From assembly GCF_002159455.1 (NCBI RefSeq), contig NZ_NFIQ01000008.1, positions 1 through 64,000 of the forward strand: a DNA stretch of 64,000 nt. Direction: 5' to 3'. The notes under the pieces were generated by a model. That model was not told the DNA's origin and did not search any database. It worked only from the letters and a program-made list of their open reading frames with translations. Positions 51,523-59,357 of the stretch are shown here, piece by piece (the stretch's first letter is position 1; the number at the start of each line of letters is the position of its first letter). This stretch comes from Flavonifractor sp. An306. GTDB lineage: Bacteria > Bacillota > Clostridia > Oscillospirales > Oscillospiraceae. Position numbers and translations under genes: made by a program.

Positions 51523-52821
51523 TTATTCGTACTTGCAGTGGAAGCGCTTCTCGTACTCGGCCTTCAGCTCGTCCCGGAAGTCGGGATGGGCGATCTCAAT
51601 GAGGTTGTGGGCCCGCTGACGGAGGGTGCGGCCCTTCAGGGCAGCCACGCCGTACTCGGTCACCACATAGTCCACGTCGTTGCGGCTGGTGGTGACGGCG
51701 GCGCCCTCATCCAGCAGGGGAACGATCTTGGAGATCTTGCCCTTGACGGTGGCGGGCATGGCCATGATGGACACGCCGCCCTTGCTGGCGGAGGCGCCGC
51801 GGACGAAGTCCACCTGGCCGCCCACGCCGGAGATCTGCTTGGGTCCGATGCTCTCGGAGGCCACCTGGCCCATCAGGTCCACCTGCACGCAGGAGTTGAT
51901 GGAGATCAGGTTGTCGTTCTGCGCGATGATGAAGGGGTTATTGACGTAGTCCACCGGGCGCAGCTCCACATCGGGGTTGTGGTCCACGAAGTCGTACAGC
52001 CGGCGGGTGCCCATCAGGAAGGCCACCACGAACTTGCCGGGGTTGAGGGTCTTTTTGGCGTTGGTGATCACGCCGGCCTCGGCCAGCTCCACCACGCCGT
52101 CGGAGAACATCTCGGAGTGGATGCCCAGATCCTTCTTGCCCTTCAGGAACAGAAGCACCGCGTCGGGGATGGCGCCGATGCCCAGCTGGAGGGTGGCGCC
52201 GTCGGGGATGAGGGAGGCGCAGTTCTCGCCGATGGCCTTCTCGATGTCGCCAATCTTGGGGGGATTGAGCTCAATGAGGGGCGCCTCATGCTCCACGATG
52301 CAGTCCAGGTCCTCCACGGACACCAGGCTGTAGGGGCCGGTCCAGGGCATCTGGGGGTTGACCTGAGCGATGACGGTCTTGGCCTGCTTGACGGCCTCCT
52401 GGGTGTAGTCCACCGACACGCCCAGAGAGCACATGCCGTTCTCGTCAGGGGGGGTCACCATGACCATGGCCACGTCCACCGGCATGGTGGTGCTGAACTG
52501 GCGGGGCACCTCGAAGAAGAAGCTGGGGGTGAAGTCGCCCCGGCCCTCCTCGATGGCGGCACGGGTGGAGCCGCCCACGAAGAAGGCGTTGTGGCGGAAG
52601 TTGGCGGCGTACTCGGGCTTGCAGTATTCGCCCTTGCCCATGGCCACCATGTGGACGATCTCCACGTCCTTGTAGGCGCTGGCGTTGGCCACCATGGCGT
52701 CCAGCAGGTAGGAGGGTTCGCCGCAGGCGTGAGCCACCACCACCCGGTTGCCAGACTGGATGTGCTTCACCGCCTCCTCGGCGGACATCAGGTGCTGCTG
52801 ATAATGCTCTTTCCAACTCAT
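51523..52821 (-). CDS. abfT: 4-hydroxybutyrate CoA-transferase
   Basis: The 432-residue product transfers CoA from acetyl-CoA (or another donor) to 4-hydroxybutyrate through a glutamyl-CoA intermediate. It is a family I CoA-transferase related to acetyl-CoA hydrolase/transferase: VVVAHACGEPSYL, LQLGIGAIPDAVL, and VDFVRGASASKGG near the C-terminus are characteristic. The catalytic glutamate is probably that in NPDVELRPVDYVNNPFIIA. ATG 52821 (MSWKEHY) is preferred over 52878. The gene is one of the three core steps here with abfD and the dehydrogenase. Confidence 0.9.
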   Translation of the reverse strand: MSWKEHYQQHLMSAEEAVKHIQSGNRVVVAHACGEPSYLLDAMVANASAYKDVEIVHMVAMGKGEYCKPEYAANFRHNAFFVGGSTRAAIEEGRGDFTPSFFFEVPRQFSTTMPVDVAMVMVTPPDENGMCSLGVSVDYTQEAVKQAKTVIAQVNPQMPWTGPYSLVSVEDLDCIVEHEAPLIELNPPKIGDIEKAIGENCASLIPDGATLQLGIGAIPDAVLLFLKGKKDLGIHSEMFSDGVVELAEAGVITNAKKTLNPGKFVVAFLMGTRRLYDFVDHNPDVELRPVDYVNNPFIIAQNDNLISINSCVQVDLMGQVASESIGPKQISGVGGQVDFVRGASASKGGVSIMAMPATVKGKISKIVPLLDEGAAVTTSRNDVDYVVTEYGVAALKGRTLRQRAHNLIEIAHPDFRDELKAEYEKRFHCKYE

Positions 52822-52862
52822 GGTATAATCACACTTCTTCCATTTAGAATTTGGCGCGTGGC

Positions 52863-53960
52863 TCAGCGGGCCAGCCACTCACGGCCCAGACGGTCGGCCT
52901 CCAGAATGGCGTCGTAGACCTCCTGGGCGGTGATATCTGCCCGCAGGTTTTTGGTGGACTGAGTGGGCACACAGGCGGCCTCCGCCACCTTGTGCAGGGT
53001 CTCGGGGACAACCTCGGCAACGCCCAGCTGAGCCAGGGTCATGGGCAGGCCGGTGTCCTTCAGGAAGGAGAGGACCTGCTCCAGCTCCTCCTGGGGGGCC
53101 TTTTCCAGCACCAGCTGGGTCAAAGTGCCGAAGGCCACCTTTTCGCCGTGGTACATGCCGTGGGCCTGGGGCTCCTGGGCAAAACCGTCGTTGATGGCGT
53201 GGGCGGCGGCCAGACCGCCGTTTTCAAAGCCCAGACCGCTGAGGTAAATGGTGGCCTCCACCACATCCTCCAGCTCGGGGGTCACCTCATGCCGCTCCAC
53301 CGCGCTCAGGGCGGCCCGGCCCTTTTCCATCAGCAGATTGTAGCAGAGACGGGCCATCATCAAGCCGGTGTTGGACACGTTGCCCCGGGCCATGGTGCGG
53401 GCGCCGCTCTTGTGGCAGGCCCTGGCCTCAAACCAGGTGGACAGCGCGTCGCCCAGACCGACGGCGAAGAGCCGCTTGGGGGCGTTGGCGATGATGCTGG
53501 TGTCCACCAGGACCAGGTCGGGGTTGCGGCGCATGAGCACCGCCTTAATCACCACCCCGGCGTCGTTGTAGAGCACGGCCACGCCGGAGCAGGGGGCGTC
53601 GTTGGAGGCCACGGTGGGGAGAATGACGCAGGGCAGGCCCAGATTCTCCGCCACAGCCTTGGCGGTGTCCAGAGCCTTGCCGCCGCCCATGCCCACCACC
53701 ACGTCGCAGCCCTGGGCCTTGCACTCGTCCATCTTGGCAAAGACCTCTTCCTTGGTGGCCTCGCCGTGGAAGGTGGTAAAGACCACCTGCTTCTCCTGGG
53801 CGGTCAGGCTCTCCTCCACCTGGGCGCCGAAGCGGGAGCGGTTGTTGTCCGAGCAGATGATCAGAAATTTGTCGCCCAGCTTTTTGGCGCTGCGGCCCAG
53901 GTTGGCCAGCTCCCCCGCGCCCTGAGCATAGCGGGCGGGGGCTTTGATTGCGTAAGTCAT
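52863..53960 (-). CDS. 4hbD: Iron-containing 4-hydroxybutyrate dehydrogenase
   Basis: The 365-residue product is a group III alcohol dehydrogenase-like enzyme that would interconvert succinate semialdehyde and 4-hydroxybutyrate with NAD(H). The nucleotide-binding motif is VGMGGGKALDTAK; the iron ligands lie in DALSTWFEA and AAHAINDGF and in HGMYHGEKVAFG. The glycerol-dehydrogenase-like pattern makes the substrate uncertain from sequence alone, but it stands directly upstream of the CoA-transferase and downstream of abfD, which fits 4-hydroxybutyrate. ATG 53960 follows GGAGACAAG. Confidence 0.82.
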   Translation of the reverse strand: MTYAIKAPARYAQGAGELANLGRSAKKLGDKFLIICSDNNRSRFGAQVEESLTAQEKQVVFTTFHGEATKEEVFAKMDECKAQGCDVVVGMGGGKALDTAKAVAENLGLPCVILPTVASNDAPCSGVAVLYNDAGVVIKAVLMRRNPDLVLVDTSIIANAPKRLFAVGLGDALSTWFEARACHKSGARTMARGNVSNTGLMMARLCYNLLMEKGRAALSAVERHEVTPELEDVVEATIYLSGLGFENGGLAAAHAINDGFAQEPQAHGMYHGEKVAFGTLTQLVLEKAPQEELEQVLSFLKDTGLPMTLAQLGVAEVVPETLHKVAEAACVPTQSTKNLRADITAQEVYDAILEADRLGREWLAR

Positions 53961-53985
53961 GTTTCTTGTCTCCTACTTGTTTGGA

Positions 53986-54708
53986 TTAGCGAAAGGCCAG
54001 CCGGACCTCCAGGTCGGCGGCCAGAGTGCCGTCCACAAAGACCTGCCCCCGGCAGAAGGCAATGGCCCGGGAGGGCTTTTCCTCCAGGAGGGACACATGG
54101 ATGTCCAGGGTCTCCCCCGGCAGGATCTTGCGGCGGAAAGTGGCCTCCCGCACCCCCATGAACAGGGGGAGGGTGCCCGCGTACCGCTGGGCGGACATCA
54201 TCAGAATGTCCGCCGCCTGAGCCACCGCCTCGATGGTGTAGATGCCGGGAAGAACCGGCGAGCCGGGAAAGTGGCCGGCAAAGGCGGGCAGGTCGGGCCG
54301 GGCCAGGAAGGAAGCCACAACCTCCTCGCCGGGCACCAGGCGGCTCACTTCGTCGATAAACAGCATGGGAGGGCGGTGGGGCAGGATCTCCAGCACCTGC
54401 TGGTGGGTCAGCGTAAGTACCTCCTGCTCCTGCAGGGCAAGGGTGAGCTTTTCCTTGGCCGGCAGCAGATCCTCCCAGCCGTTGAGGGGGATGAGGCGGC
54501 CGGCCGGAACGGCCAGATCGCTGGTATTGGCGCAGCGGGAAGGACAGCCGCACACCACCAGCGCCGCCGGATAGGGAACGCCGGGAAGGGCGTTGACAAA
54601 CTCCACCTCGGGGAAAAAGGAGCTCAGCCGCTTGACCAGGGCCACCCGGTCGTATCTGGAATTACAGCCTCCGCAATAGCGGATGGCTACCTGTCGCTTA
54701 TCCGCCAT
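53986..54708 (-). CDS. Cys-rich (CGGCN) domain fused to a FabZ-like dehydratase
   Basis: A 240-residue two-domain protein. Residues 1-~80 contain YCGGCNSRYDRV and VVCGCPSRCA (C12, C15, C53, C55, C59), a possible iron-sulfur or metal site. Residues ~95-240 are a hotdog-fold 3-hydroxyacyl-ACP dehydratase: ILPHRPPMLFIDE, then GHFPGSPVLPGIYTIEAVAQ, with catalytic H146 and E160 present. Normal FabZ is ~145 residues, so the N-terminal part is an addition. The start overlaps the NifU-like gene by 11 bases. It may dehydrate a hydroxyacyl group on the adjacent carrier protein; that is inference. Confidence 0.78.
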   Translation of the reverse strand: MADKRQVAIRYCGGCNSRYDRVALVKRLSSFFPEVEFVNALPGVPYPAALVVCGCPSRCANTSDLAVPAGRLIPLNGWEDLLPAKEKLTLALQEQEVLTLTHQQVLEILPHRPPMLFIDEVSRLVPGEEVVASFLARPDLPAFAGHFPGSPVLPGIYTIEAVAQAADILMMSAQRYAGTLPLFMGVREATFRRKILPGETLDIHVSLLEEKPSRAIAFCRGQVFVDGTLAADLEVRLAFR

Positions 54709-54982
54709 GGAGCATTTTCAGAATGGTGCGAGCCTCGTTGAGCAGCTCATCGCTGATATCCTGAACCAGAATAGCCTGTTTGATCTGGGGTAGATGCTCC
54801 ATCAGGGTGGTTTGGATCAACTCCTCAGTGGTCAGATCGGCGGCGGGGCAGCCGGCGCATTTGCCCTTGAGCTTGAAGCGGACCACACCGTCCTTTACCT
54901 CCACAATTTCCATGTCGCCGCCGTGGGTGCGCAAGAGGGGGCGCACGTGCTCGTCCAGCACGGCTTCAATCTCCTCATACAT
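54698..54982 (-). CDS. NifU C-terminal domain-like iron-sulfur scaffold
   Basis: A 94-residue protein with the NifU/Nfu motif CAGCPAAD, following a typical start (IEAVLDEHVRPLLRTHGGDMEIVEVKDG). Such proteins hold and pass on [4Fe-4S] clusters. The next gene upstream encodes AbfD, which needs a [4Fe-4S] cluster, and the next downstream encodes a Cys-rich domain, so it probably serves one or both. Confidence 0.87.
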   Translation of the reverse strand: MYEEIEAVLDEHVRPLLRTHGGDMEIVEVKDGVVRFKLKGKCAGCPAADLTTEELIQTTLMEHLPQIKQAILVQDISDELLNEARTILKMLHGG

Positions 54983-55008
54983 GGCGGATAACCTCCTTTG
55001 TTCAAAAA

Positions 55009-55042
55009 CCGGGGGGACGGCGGAACACCGCCGCCCCCCCGG
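55009..55042 (-). other. GC hairpin between abfD and the nifU-like gene
   Basis: CCGGGGGGGCGGCGGTGTT pairs with CCGCCGTCCCCCCGG on the minus strand. It has no T run. As with 51469-51508, it probably stabilises or separates segments of a long mRNA. Confidence 0.5.
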
Positions 55043-55068
55043 TCATCGGTATTGCTGTTGGGTTGGTC

Positions 55069-56520
55069 TTACTCCTGGATATGGGCGATGGCCTTGGCCA
55101 GGGCCTTCTTCTGAGCCAGGTTGCCCTGACGGGAGATCATGATGCGCTGAGCCTGGGGAGAGCCGGCGCCGTGCATGGACTCGGTGCGGTAGCCGACAGC
55201 GGCGGTGCCCAGGGACAGGTTCTCGATGAGGCGCAGGATGCGCAGACGGTTCTCGGTGGAGACGGTGGACACGCCGCGCAGGTACTTGTCGATGACGGGC
55301 CCCAGCTTCTCGTCGCGGAAGTCGGCCTCGCCGGGAGCGGTGACCATCAGGCCGCCGGCAATGTCCTCGGCCAGACGGACGATCTCATAGGGGAAGCGGG
55401 TGACGTTCTGCTTGCAGACGTTGGCCAGCAGCAGGTCGATCATGTAGTTGCCGCTCTCGGTGGGAGCGCCCTCGGCGGAGCAGGCGATGCCGCAGCAGTA
55501 CAGGGTCTCGTTCAGGTGGGTCATCTCGATGAGCTTATCCTTGATGTGGGAGGCCTTGGCGGCGCCGTTGTAGTCGGCGGCCACGGCGGCGGCGCCGATG
55601 AGCACGTCGCCCACGCCGACCTTACAGCCGCCGTAGCTCTGGCGGTGATAGCCGGCGAAACGCTCCACCAGCATGCCGGCGAACTCGGTCTCGCCGTTCA
55701 TGAAGATGCGGTCGTTGGGCACGAACACATGGTCAAACACGGTGAGGGCCTCCACGCCGCCGAACTCGGCGTTGCCCACGTCCATCTCGCTGCCCTCCAG
55801 CTTGCGGGTGTCGCAGCTCTGGCGGCCGATGATCATGAACAGACCCTTGGTGTCCAGAGGCACGGCGAAGGAGATGGCGTAGTCCTTGTCGTCGGGACCC
55901 ATGGACTGGGTGGGCATCACGATGACCTCATGGCTGTTGATGATGCCGGTCTGGTGGGCCTTGGCGCCGCAGACCACAACGCCGTCCTCGCGGCGCTCCA
56001 CCACATGCAGGAACATATCGGGATCGTCCTGGGCGTGGGGGGCCTTGGAGCGGTCGCCCTTAACGTCGGTCATGGCGCCGTCCACGGTCAGGTCGTTCTC
56101 CTGGCAGTAGAACATGAACTTCTTGAAGTTCTCATGATAGTTGGTGCCGTACTTCTTGTCGATCTCATAGGTGGTGGAGTACTCGGCGTTGAAGGCGTCC
56201 ATGCCCACGCAGCGCTGGAAGCAGGCGGCGGTCTTCTGGCCCAGCAGGCGCTGCATCTTCACCTTGTTGCGCAGGTCCTCGGTGGAGCGGTGAATGTGGG
56301 TGAAACGGTTGATGCGCTCGCCGGTCTCGGGGGAGATGGCGGTCATCAGGTCCTGATACTCGGGCATCTGAGCCAGATCATAGGTCATGCGCACGCTGTT
56401 CAGAGAGGGGCGGAGGATGGGGTTATCGACGGGATTCTCCACCTTCTTGCCGAACATGTAGATCTCCATGGGGATCTTGCGGATGCTTTCGATGTACTGC
56501 TCACCAGTCATGAGTGCCAT
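55069..56520 (-). CDS. abfD: 4-hydroxybutyryl-CoA dehydratase / vinylacetyl-CoA delta-isomerase
   Basis: The 483-residue product removes water from 4-hydroxybutyryl-CoA by a radical mechanism using FAD and an oxygen-sensitive [4Fe-4S] cluster, giving crotonyl-CoA. By my count the ligands are C100 and C104 in ACFQRC, then H292 and C299 in YHRQSYGGC. They correspond to those known in the Clostridium aminobutyricum enzyme (C99, C103, H292, C299). The FAD-binding region (APHAQDDPDMFLHVVER) is normal. It is the second gene of the leftward array, after a permease, and has AGGAAG before ATG 56520. Butyrate formation from GABA or succinate uses this step. Confidence 0.95.
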   Translation of the reverse strand: MALMTGEQYIESIRKIPMEIYMFGKKVENPVDNPILRPSLNSVRMTYDLAQMPEYQDLMTAISPETGERINRFTHIHRSTEDLRNKVKMQRLLGQKTAACFQRCVGMDAFNAEYSTTYEIDKKYGTNYHENFKKFMFYCQENDLTVDGAMTDVKGDRSKAPHAQDDPDMFLHVVERREDGVVVCGAKAHQTGIINSHEVIVMPTQSMGPDDKDYAISFAVPLDTKGLFMIIGRQSCDTRKLEGSEMDVGNAEFGGVEALTVFDHVFVPNDRIFMNGETEFAGMLVERFAGYHRQSYGGCKVGVGDVLIGAAAVAADYNGAAKASHIKDKLIEMTHLNETLYCCGIACSAEGAPTESGNYMIDLLLANVCKQNVTRFPYEIVRLAEDIAGGLMVTAPGEADFRDEKLGPVIDKYLRGVSTVSTENRLRILRLIENLSLGTAAVGYRTESMHGAGSPQAQRIMISRQGNLAQKKALAKAIAHIQE

Positions 56521-56574
56521 AAGTCAGAACTTCCTTTCTCATTTAAATTTCAGTTATGGCTGAACATTTCAGGA

Positions 56575-57978
56575 CTAATCGCGATTGTTCTCGCTGGAGG
56601 CGGAGACGGCGGCCTGCTGAGACTGCTCCTTCTTCTTGCCCTCAAACAGCAGGAAGAACAGGATGAGACCAACGGCCAGACCCCAGGCAGCGCCCTGGAT
56701 GGCCAGAACGGCGCCCATAACGCCGCAGATACCGCGCTCGATATCGGTGCGGCACATATTCATAGCCAGCTGGGTGCAGATGAAGCCCTGGACGATCAGG
56801 GTCAGGGACAGAGCCACAGGCAGCACGGGCTGCAGCAGGGAGGAGATGGGGATCAGAGCCACGCAGACGAAAGTGGACCAGCGGAAGGTGCCGGCGCCGC
56901 TGTAGATGGACTCCATGGCCTTGGGACCCTCTTTATACCGCTGAGACACAGCGGCGGTGACAGCCGCCCACAGGGGGCCGCAGGTCTGGGTGTAGGGGCA
57001 GCAGATAGCCATGGCCACGTTGCGGATACCGCTGATGACGTTGGAGCGGTTGGCGTTGAAGTCGATCTTCTCGTCCTGACGGATCTCGTCAGCGCTGGCA
57101 ATGAGCTCCTCAGAGGTAACAAAGTCGCCGAAGGCGATGATGTACACCACGATAGCGGTGGGGATGGCGGCGAGCCAGGTGGTGGCGCTGGGCCAACCGA
57201 TGGCGAAGGGAGAGAGCTGGTTCCAGATATTGCCAAACTCGGGGATCTTGAACAGGGGCCACCACTGCACGTCGGGGATGGCCAGCTCGCCCACGAGGGG
57301 GCCCAGCACGATGCCGATGATGATGGCGGGCAGCATGCCGAACTTGCCGATGACGTCAATGACCTTGTTCTGTCTGCGCATCTTGGCCCAGATGGGGCTG
57401 AACAGGCAGAAGTAAGCGATCAGCACGCCCACGGTGATGGAAATGGGATAGGTCCAGTAACGGCCCGTGGCGCTGATCTCGCCGATGATGGCGGACAGAC
57501 CGCCGCCCATCAGCACGCCGGCCTTCACGGAGTTGGGTACCAGGTGGACCATCTTGCCGCCGATGCCGGTAATACCGAACACCAGGAAGATGACGCCCAG
57601 AATGAGCTGCATGGCGATCAACGCCTGCGTCCGTTCCGGTCCAATGGCGTACCCGTCTTCCAGGAAGGCGGTGATCAGGGGAATAGCGGGGGTAATCCAG
57701 CCGGGGACCACCGGGTCGCCCAGCAGTACATGCAAGTTATAGAAGAAGCCGTTAATGATAACCATGGAGAGCGCTACTTCGTAGCTGACGCCCAGCACTT
57801 CGGTCAGCACGGGGATAGCGCCCAGACAGGTAGCACACATAAAGACTGCCTGCACCATTTCAGGTATAGACCATGCGTAGTGGATGAACGGAAGACGGAT
57901 CTTGAAAATACCGGCTTTCCAATAAGGCTGTTCCTCGCCGTATTTGCGGTAGCGGCTGACGAATTGTTCGTTTGCCAT
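56575..57978 (-). CDS. Putative permease (NCS2/SulP-like) opening the array
   Basis: The 467-residue product has about 12-14 hydrophobic segments, for example AVFMCATCLGAIPVLTEV, LILGVIFLVFGITGIGG and TWLAAIPTAIVVYIIAFGD. It belongs to the nucleobase/sulfate-type permease superfamily, but the substrate signatures I know for purine carriers are not obvious. As first gene of the array, probably under the sigma-54 promoter, it may import the substrate of the pathway (4-hydroxybutyrate, GABA-derived acid or similar) or export a product. ATG 57978 follows AGAGGGAACG. Confidence 0.7.
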   Translation of the reverse strand: MANEQFVSRYRKYGEEQPYWKAGIFKIRLPFIHYAWSIPEMVQAVFMCATCLGAIPVLTEVLGVSYEVALSMVIINGFFYNLHVLLGDPVVPGWITPAIPLITAFLEDGYAIGPERTQALIAMQLILGVIFLVFGITGIGGKMVHLVPNSVKAGVLMGGGLSAIIGEISATGRYWTYPISITVGVLIAYFCLFSPIWAKMRRQNKVIDVIGKFGMLPAIIIGIVLGPLVGELAIPDVQWWPLFKIPEFGNIWNQLSPFAIGWPSATTWLAAIPTAIVVYIIAFGDFVTSEELIASADEIRQDEKIDFNANRSNVISGIRNVAMAICCPYTQTCGPLWAAVTAAVSQRYKEGPKAMESIYSGAGTFRWSTFVCVALIPISSLLQPVLPVALSLTLIVQGFICTQLAMNMCRTDIERGICGVMGAVLAIQGAAWGLAVGLILFFLLFEGKKKEQSQQAAVSASSENNRD

Positions 57979-58030
57979 ATGCGTTCCCTCTTTCTCACCC
58001 CAAAGCAGGAGTTTTTTCGTTCCCGTTACG

Positions 58031-58046
58031 ACAGTTGGCCAACTGT
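58031..58046. promoter_or_regulatory. Perfect 16-bp palindrome near the transcription start
   Basis: ACAGTTGGCCAACTGT is its own reverse complement; partial symmetry continues outward (GTTACG and CGTGAC). It lies about 10-25 bases downstream of the predicted sigma-54 start site and 52 bases before the permease ATG, so a repressor bound here would block transcription. Confidence 0.65.
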
Positions 58047-58067
58047 TTCGTGACGGTCTTTAATTAT

Positions 58068-58084
58068 TGCATAGCGCGTGCCAA
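58068..58084 (-). promoter_or_regulatory. Sigma-54 (-24/-12) promoter of the array
   Basis: On the minus strand TTGGCACGCGCTATGCA contains the required GG and GC with 10 bases between, and TGGCACG is the full -24 consensus. It reads toward the permease at 57978. A sigma-54 activator-like gene remnant lies 3 kb away. Confidence 0.75.
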
Positions 58085-58089
58085 CTTAT

Positions 58090-58135
58090 GAAAAAATGTC
58101 CAATCCATTGTGTCTCAATGGATTGGACATTTTTA
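58090..58135. terminator. Hairpin terminator next to the IS insertion
   Basis: AAATGTCCAATCCATTG and CAATGGATTGGACATTT form a 17-bp stem around TGTCT, ending in TTTTTA where the insertion sequence begins. It may have ended a gene that lay to the right before the IS arrived. Confidence 0.8.
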
Positions 58136-59270
58136 GGGCAATACCGCACAGAAAAGTAGGCGCGATACTGCCAGAAGTGATATAATAAGACCATGGATAA
58201 ACAGATGACAATGTCTGCGCTTAGTGATGAGTTGGCGCAGGTACGGACAAAGAAGAAAGAATTTCTAGCCCAGATCGAGCGGATCGTCCCGTGGAAGGAA
58301 TGGCTTACGCTGATCCAGCCGTGCTATTACAAAGGAGAGCGCGGCAATAAACCCTATCCACTGGAGACCATGCTGCGGTTGTATCTGCTGCAAAATCTGT
58401 ATGACCTGAGTGATGAAGCAACAGCGGCGGAGGCAATCGACAGCCGGGCATTTTCAGATTTCTGCGGCGTTGATTCCAGCAATCAGGTGCCGAACGGAGA
58501 TACCATTGGCCGCTTTCGGAACCTGCTGGTGAAGAATGGACTGCAGGAGAAACTGTTTGCACAAGTTGTTACCGCGCTCACTGAACAGGGCCTTATCCTG
58601 AAAAAGGGAACGATCGTAGATTCCACCATTATTTCCGCGCCGTCTTCCACCAAGAACAAGGAGAAAAAGCGGTATCCGGATGCACATCAGGTCAAGAAGG
58701 GCAACACATGGCACTTTGGCTATAAAGCCCATGTTGGGGTGGATAAGGACAGCGGACTGGTACACACAATGGAGGCGACACCAGCCAATGTCCATGATGT
58801 GACGCAGACTTCATCCCTGCTGACCGGTGAGGAAGATGTCGTTTACGGCGACAGTGGCTATCTTGGAGCCGGGAACCGTGAGGACGCGATCGTTCGGAAC
58901 AAATCCGGACGCAAGATCAAATACAAAATTAACCGACGTCCATCTCAATTAAAAAAGCTGAGCAAGAGCGGCCAGTATGCCGCAAAGAAAGTAGAACACG
59001 CAAAGTCTTCTGTTCGGGCAAAAGTAGAGCACGTATTCGGTGTCGTCAAGAAACAGCTGCAATTTCGAAAAACGCGATACCGAGGGCTCGAAAAGCAGCG
59101 AGCCAAATTCAATATCATGTTCGCATTGGCGAATCTGCTTCTGGCTGACAGGCCCTGCCTGGCGGCTTGAAGTTGTGCGCTCTCGCGAAGAAATGCGCCG
59201 GGAAGCCTATGGTTTCCTGCCTGATGGGTGATTCGACAGCGCTTGCCTCAGCAATTGTGCGGTGCTGCCC
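58136..59270 (+). mobile_element. IS5-family insertion sequence
   Basis: The ends GGGCAATACCGCACA and (inverted) GGGCAGCACCGCACA are imperfect terminal repeats with two mismatches, flanked by TA on both sides (TTTA on the left, CTAA on the right including terminal bases), as expected for IS5-type target duplication. Length is 1135 bases with one transposase gene that appears intact. Confidence 0.8.
58193..59170 (+). CDS. IS5-family DDE transposase
   Basis: The 325-residue product has an N-terminal DUF772-like domain (LRLYLLQNLYDLSDEATAAEAIDS) and the DDE catalytic triad, visible as the D in GTIVDSTIISAP, the D in VVYGDSGYLG and the E in RAKVEHVFGVVK. The spacer HFGYKAHVGVD is typical of IS5. 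No frameshift or stop disturbs it, so the IS is possibly active. Confidence 0.92.
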   Translation: MDKQMTMSALSDELAQVRTKKKEFLAQIERIVPWKEWLTLIQPCYYKGERGNKPYPLETMLRLYLLQNLYDLSDEATAAEAIDSRAFSDFCGVDSSNQVPNGDTIGRFRNLLVKNGLQEKLFAQVVTALTEQGLILKKGTIVDSTIISAPSSTKNKEKKRYPDAHQVKKGNTWHFGYKAHVGVDKDSGLVHTMEATPANVHDVTQTSSLLTGEEDVVYGDSGYLGAGNREDAIVRNKSGRKIKYKINRRPSQLKKLSKSGQYAAKKVEHAKSSVRAKVEHVFGVVKKQLQFRKTRYRGLEKQRAKFNIMFALANLLLADRPCLAA

Positions 59271-59298
59271 TAAGTTTTGCCATGCTTTTGCATAGCAA

Positions 59299-59331
59299 AA
59301 CGGCCGCCCCCCGAGGGACGGCCGTTTTTGT
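59299..59331 (-). terminator. Terminator of the atoE-type gene
   Basis: AACGGCCGTCCCT and AGGGGGCGGCCGTTTT form a GC stem with T and A runs, directly after the stop at 59358 on the minus strand. Confidence 0.75.
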
Positions 59332-59357
59332 GTGTGGGTGAGTGGTTTGGGCGGGGC

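Noticed and set aside
55063-58053. 996-codon open frame antisense to abfD and the permease
   Set aside because: It covers two well-identified genes and an intergenic gap, and its His/Gly/Ala-rich product is typical of antisense shadows.
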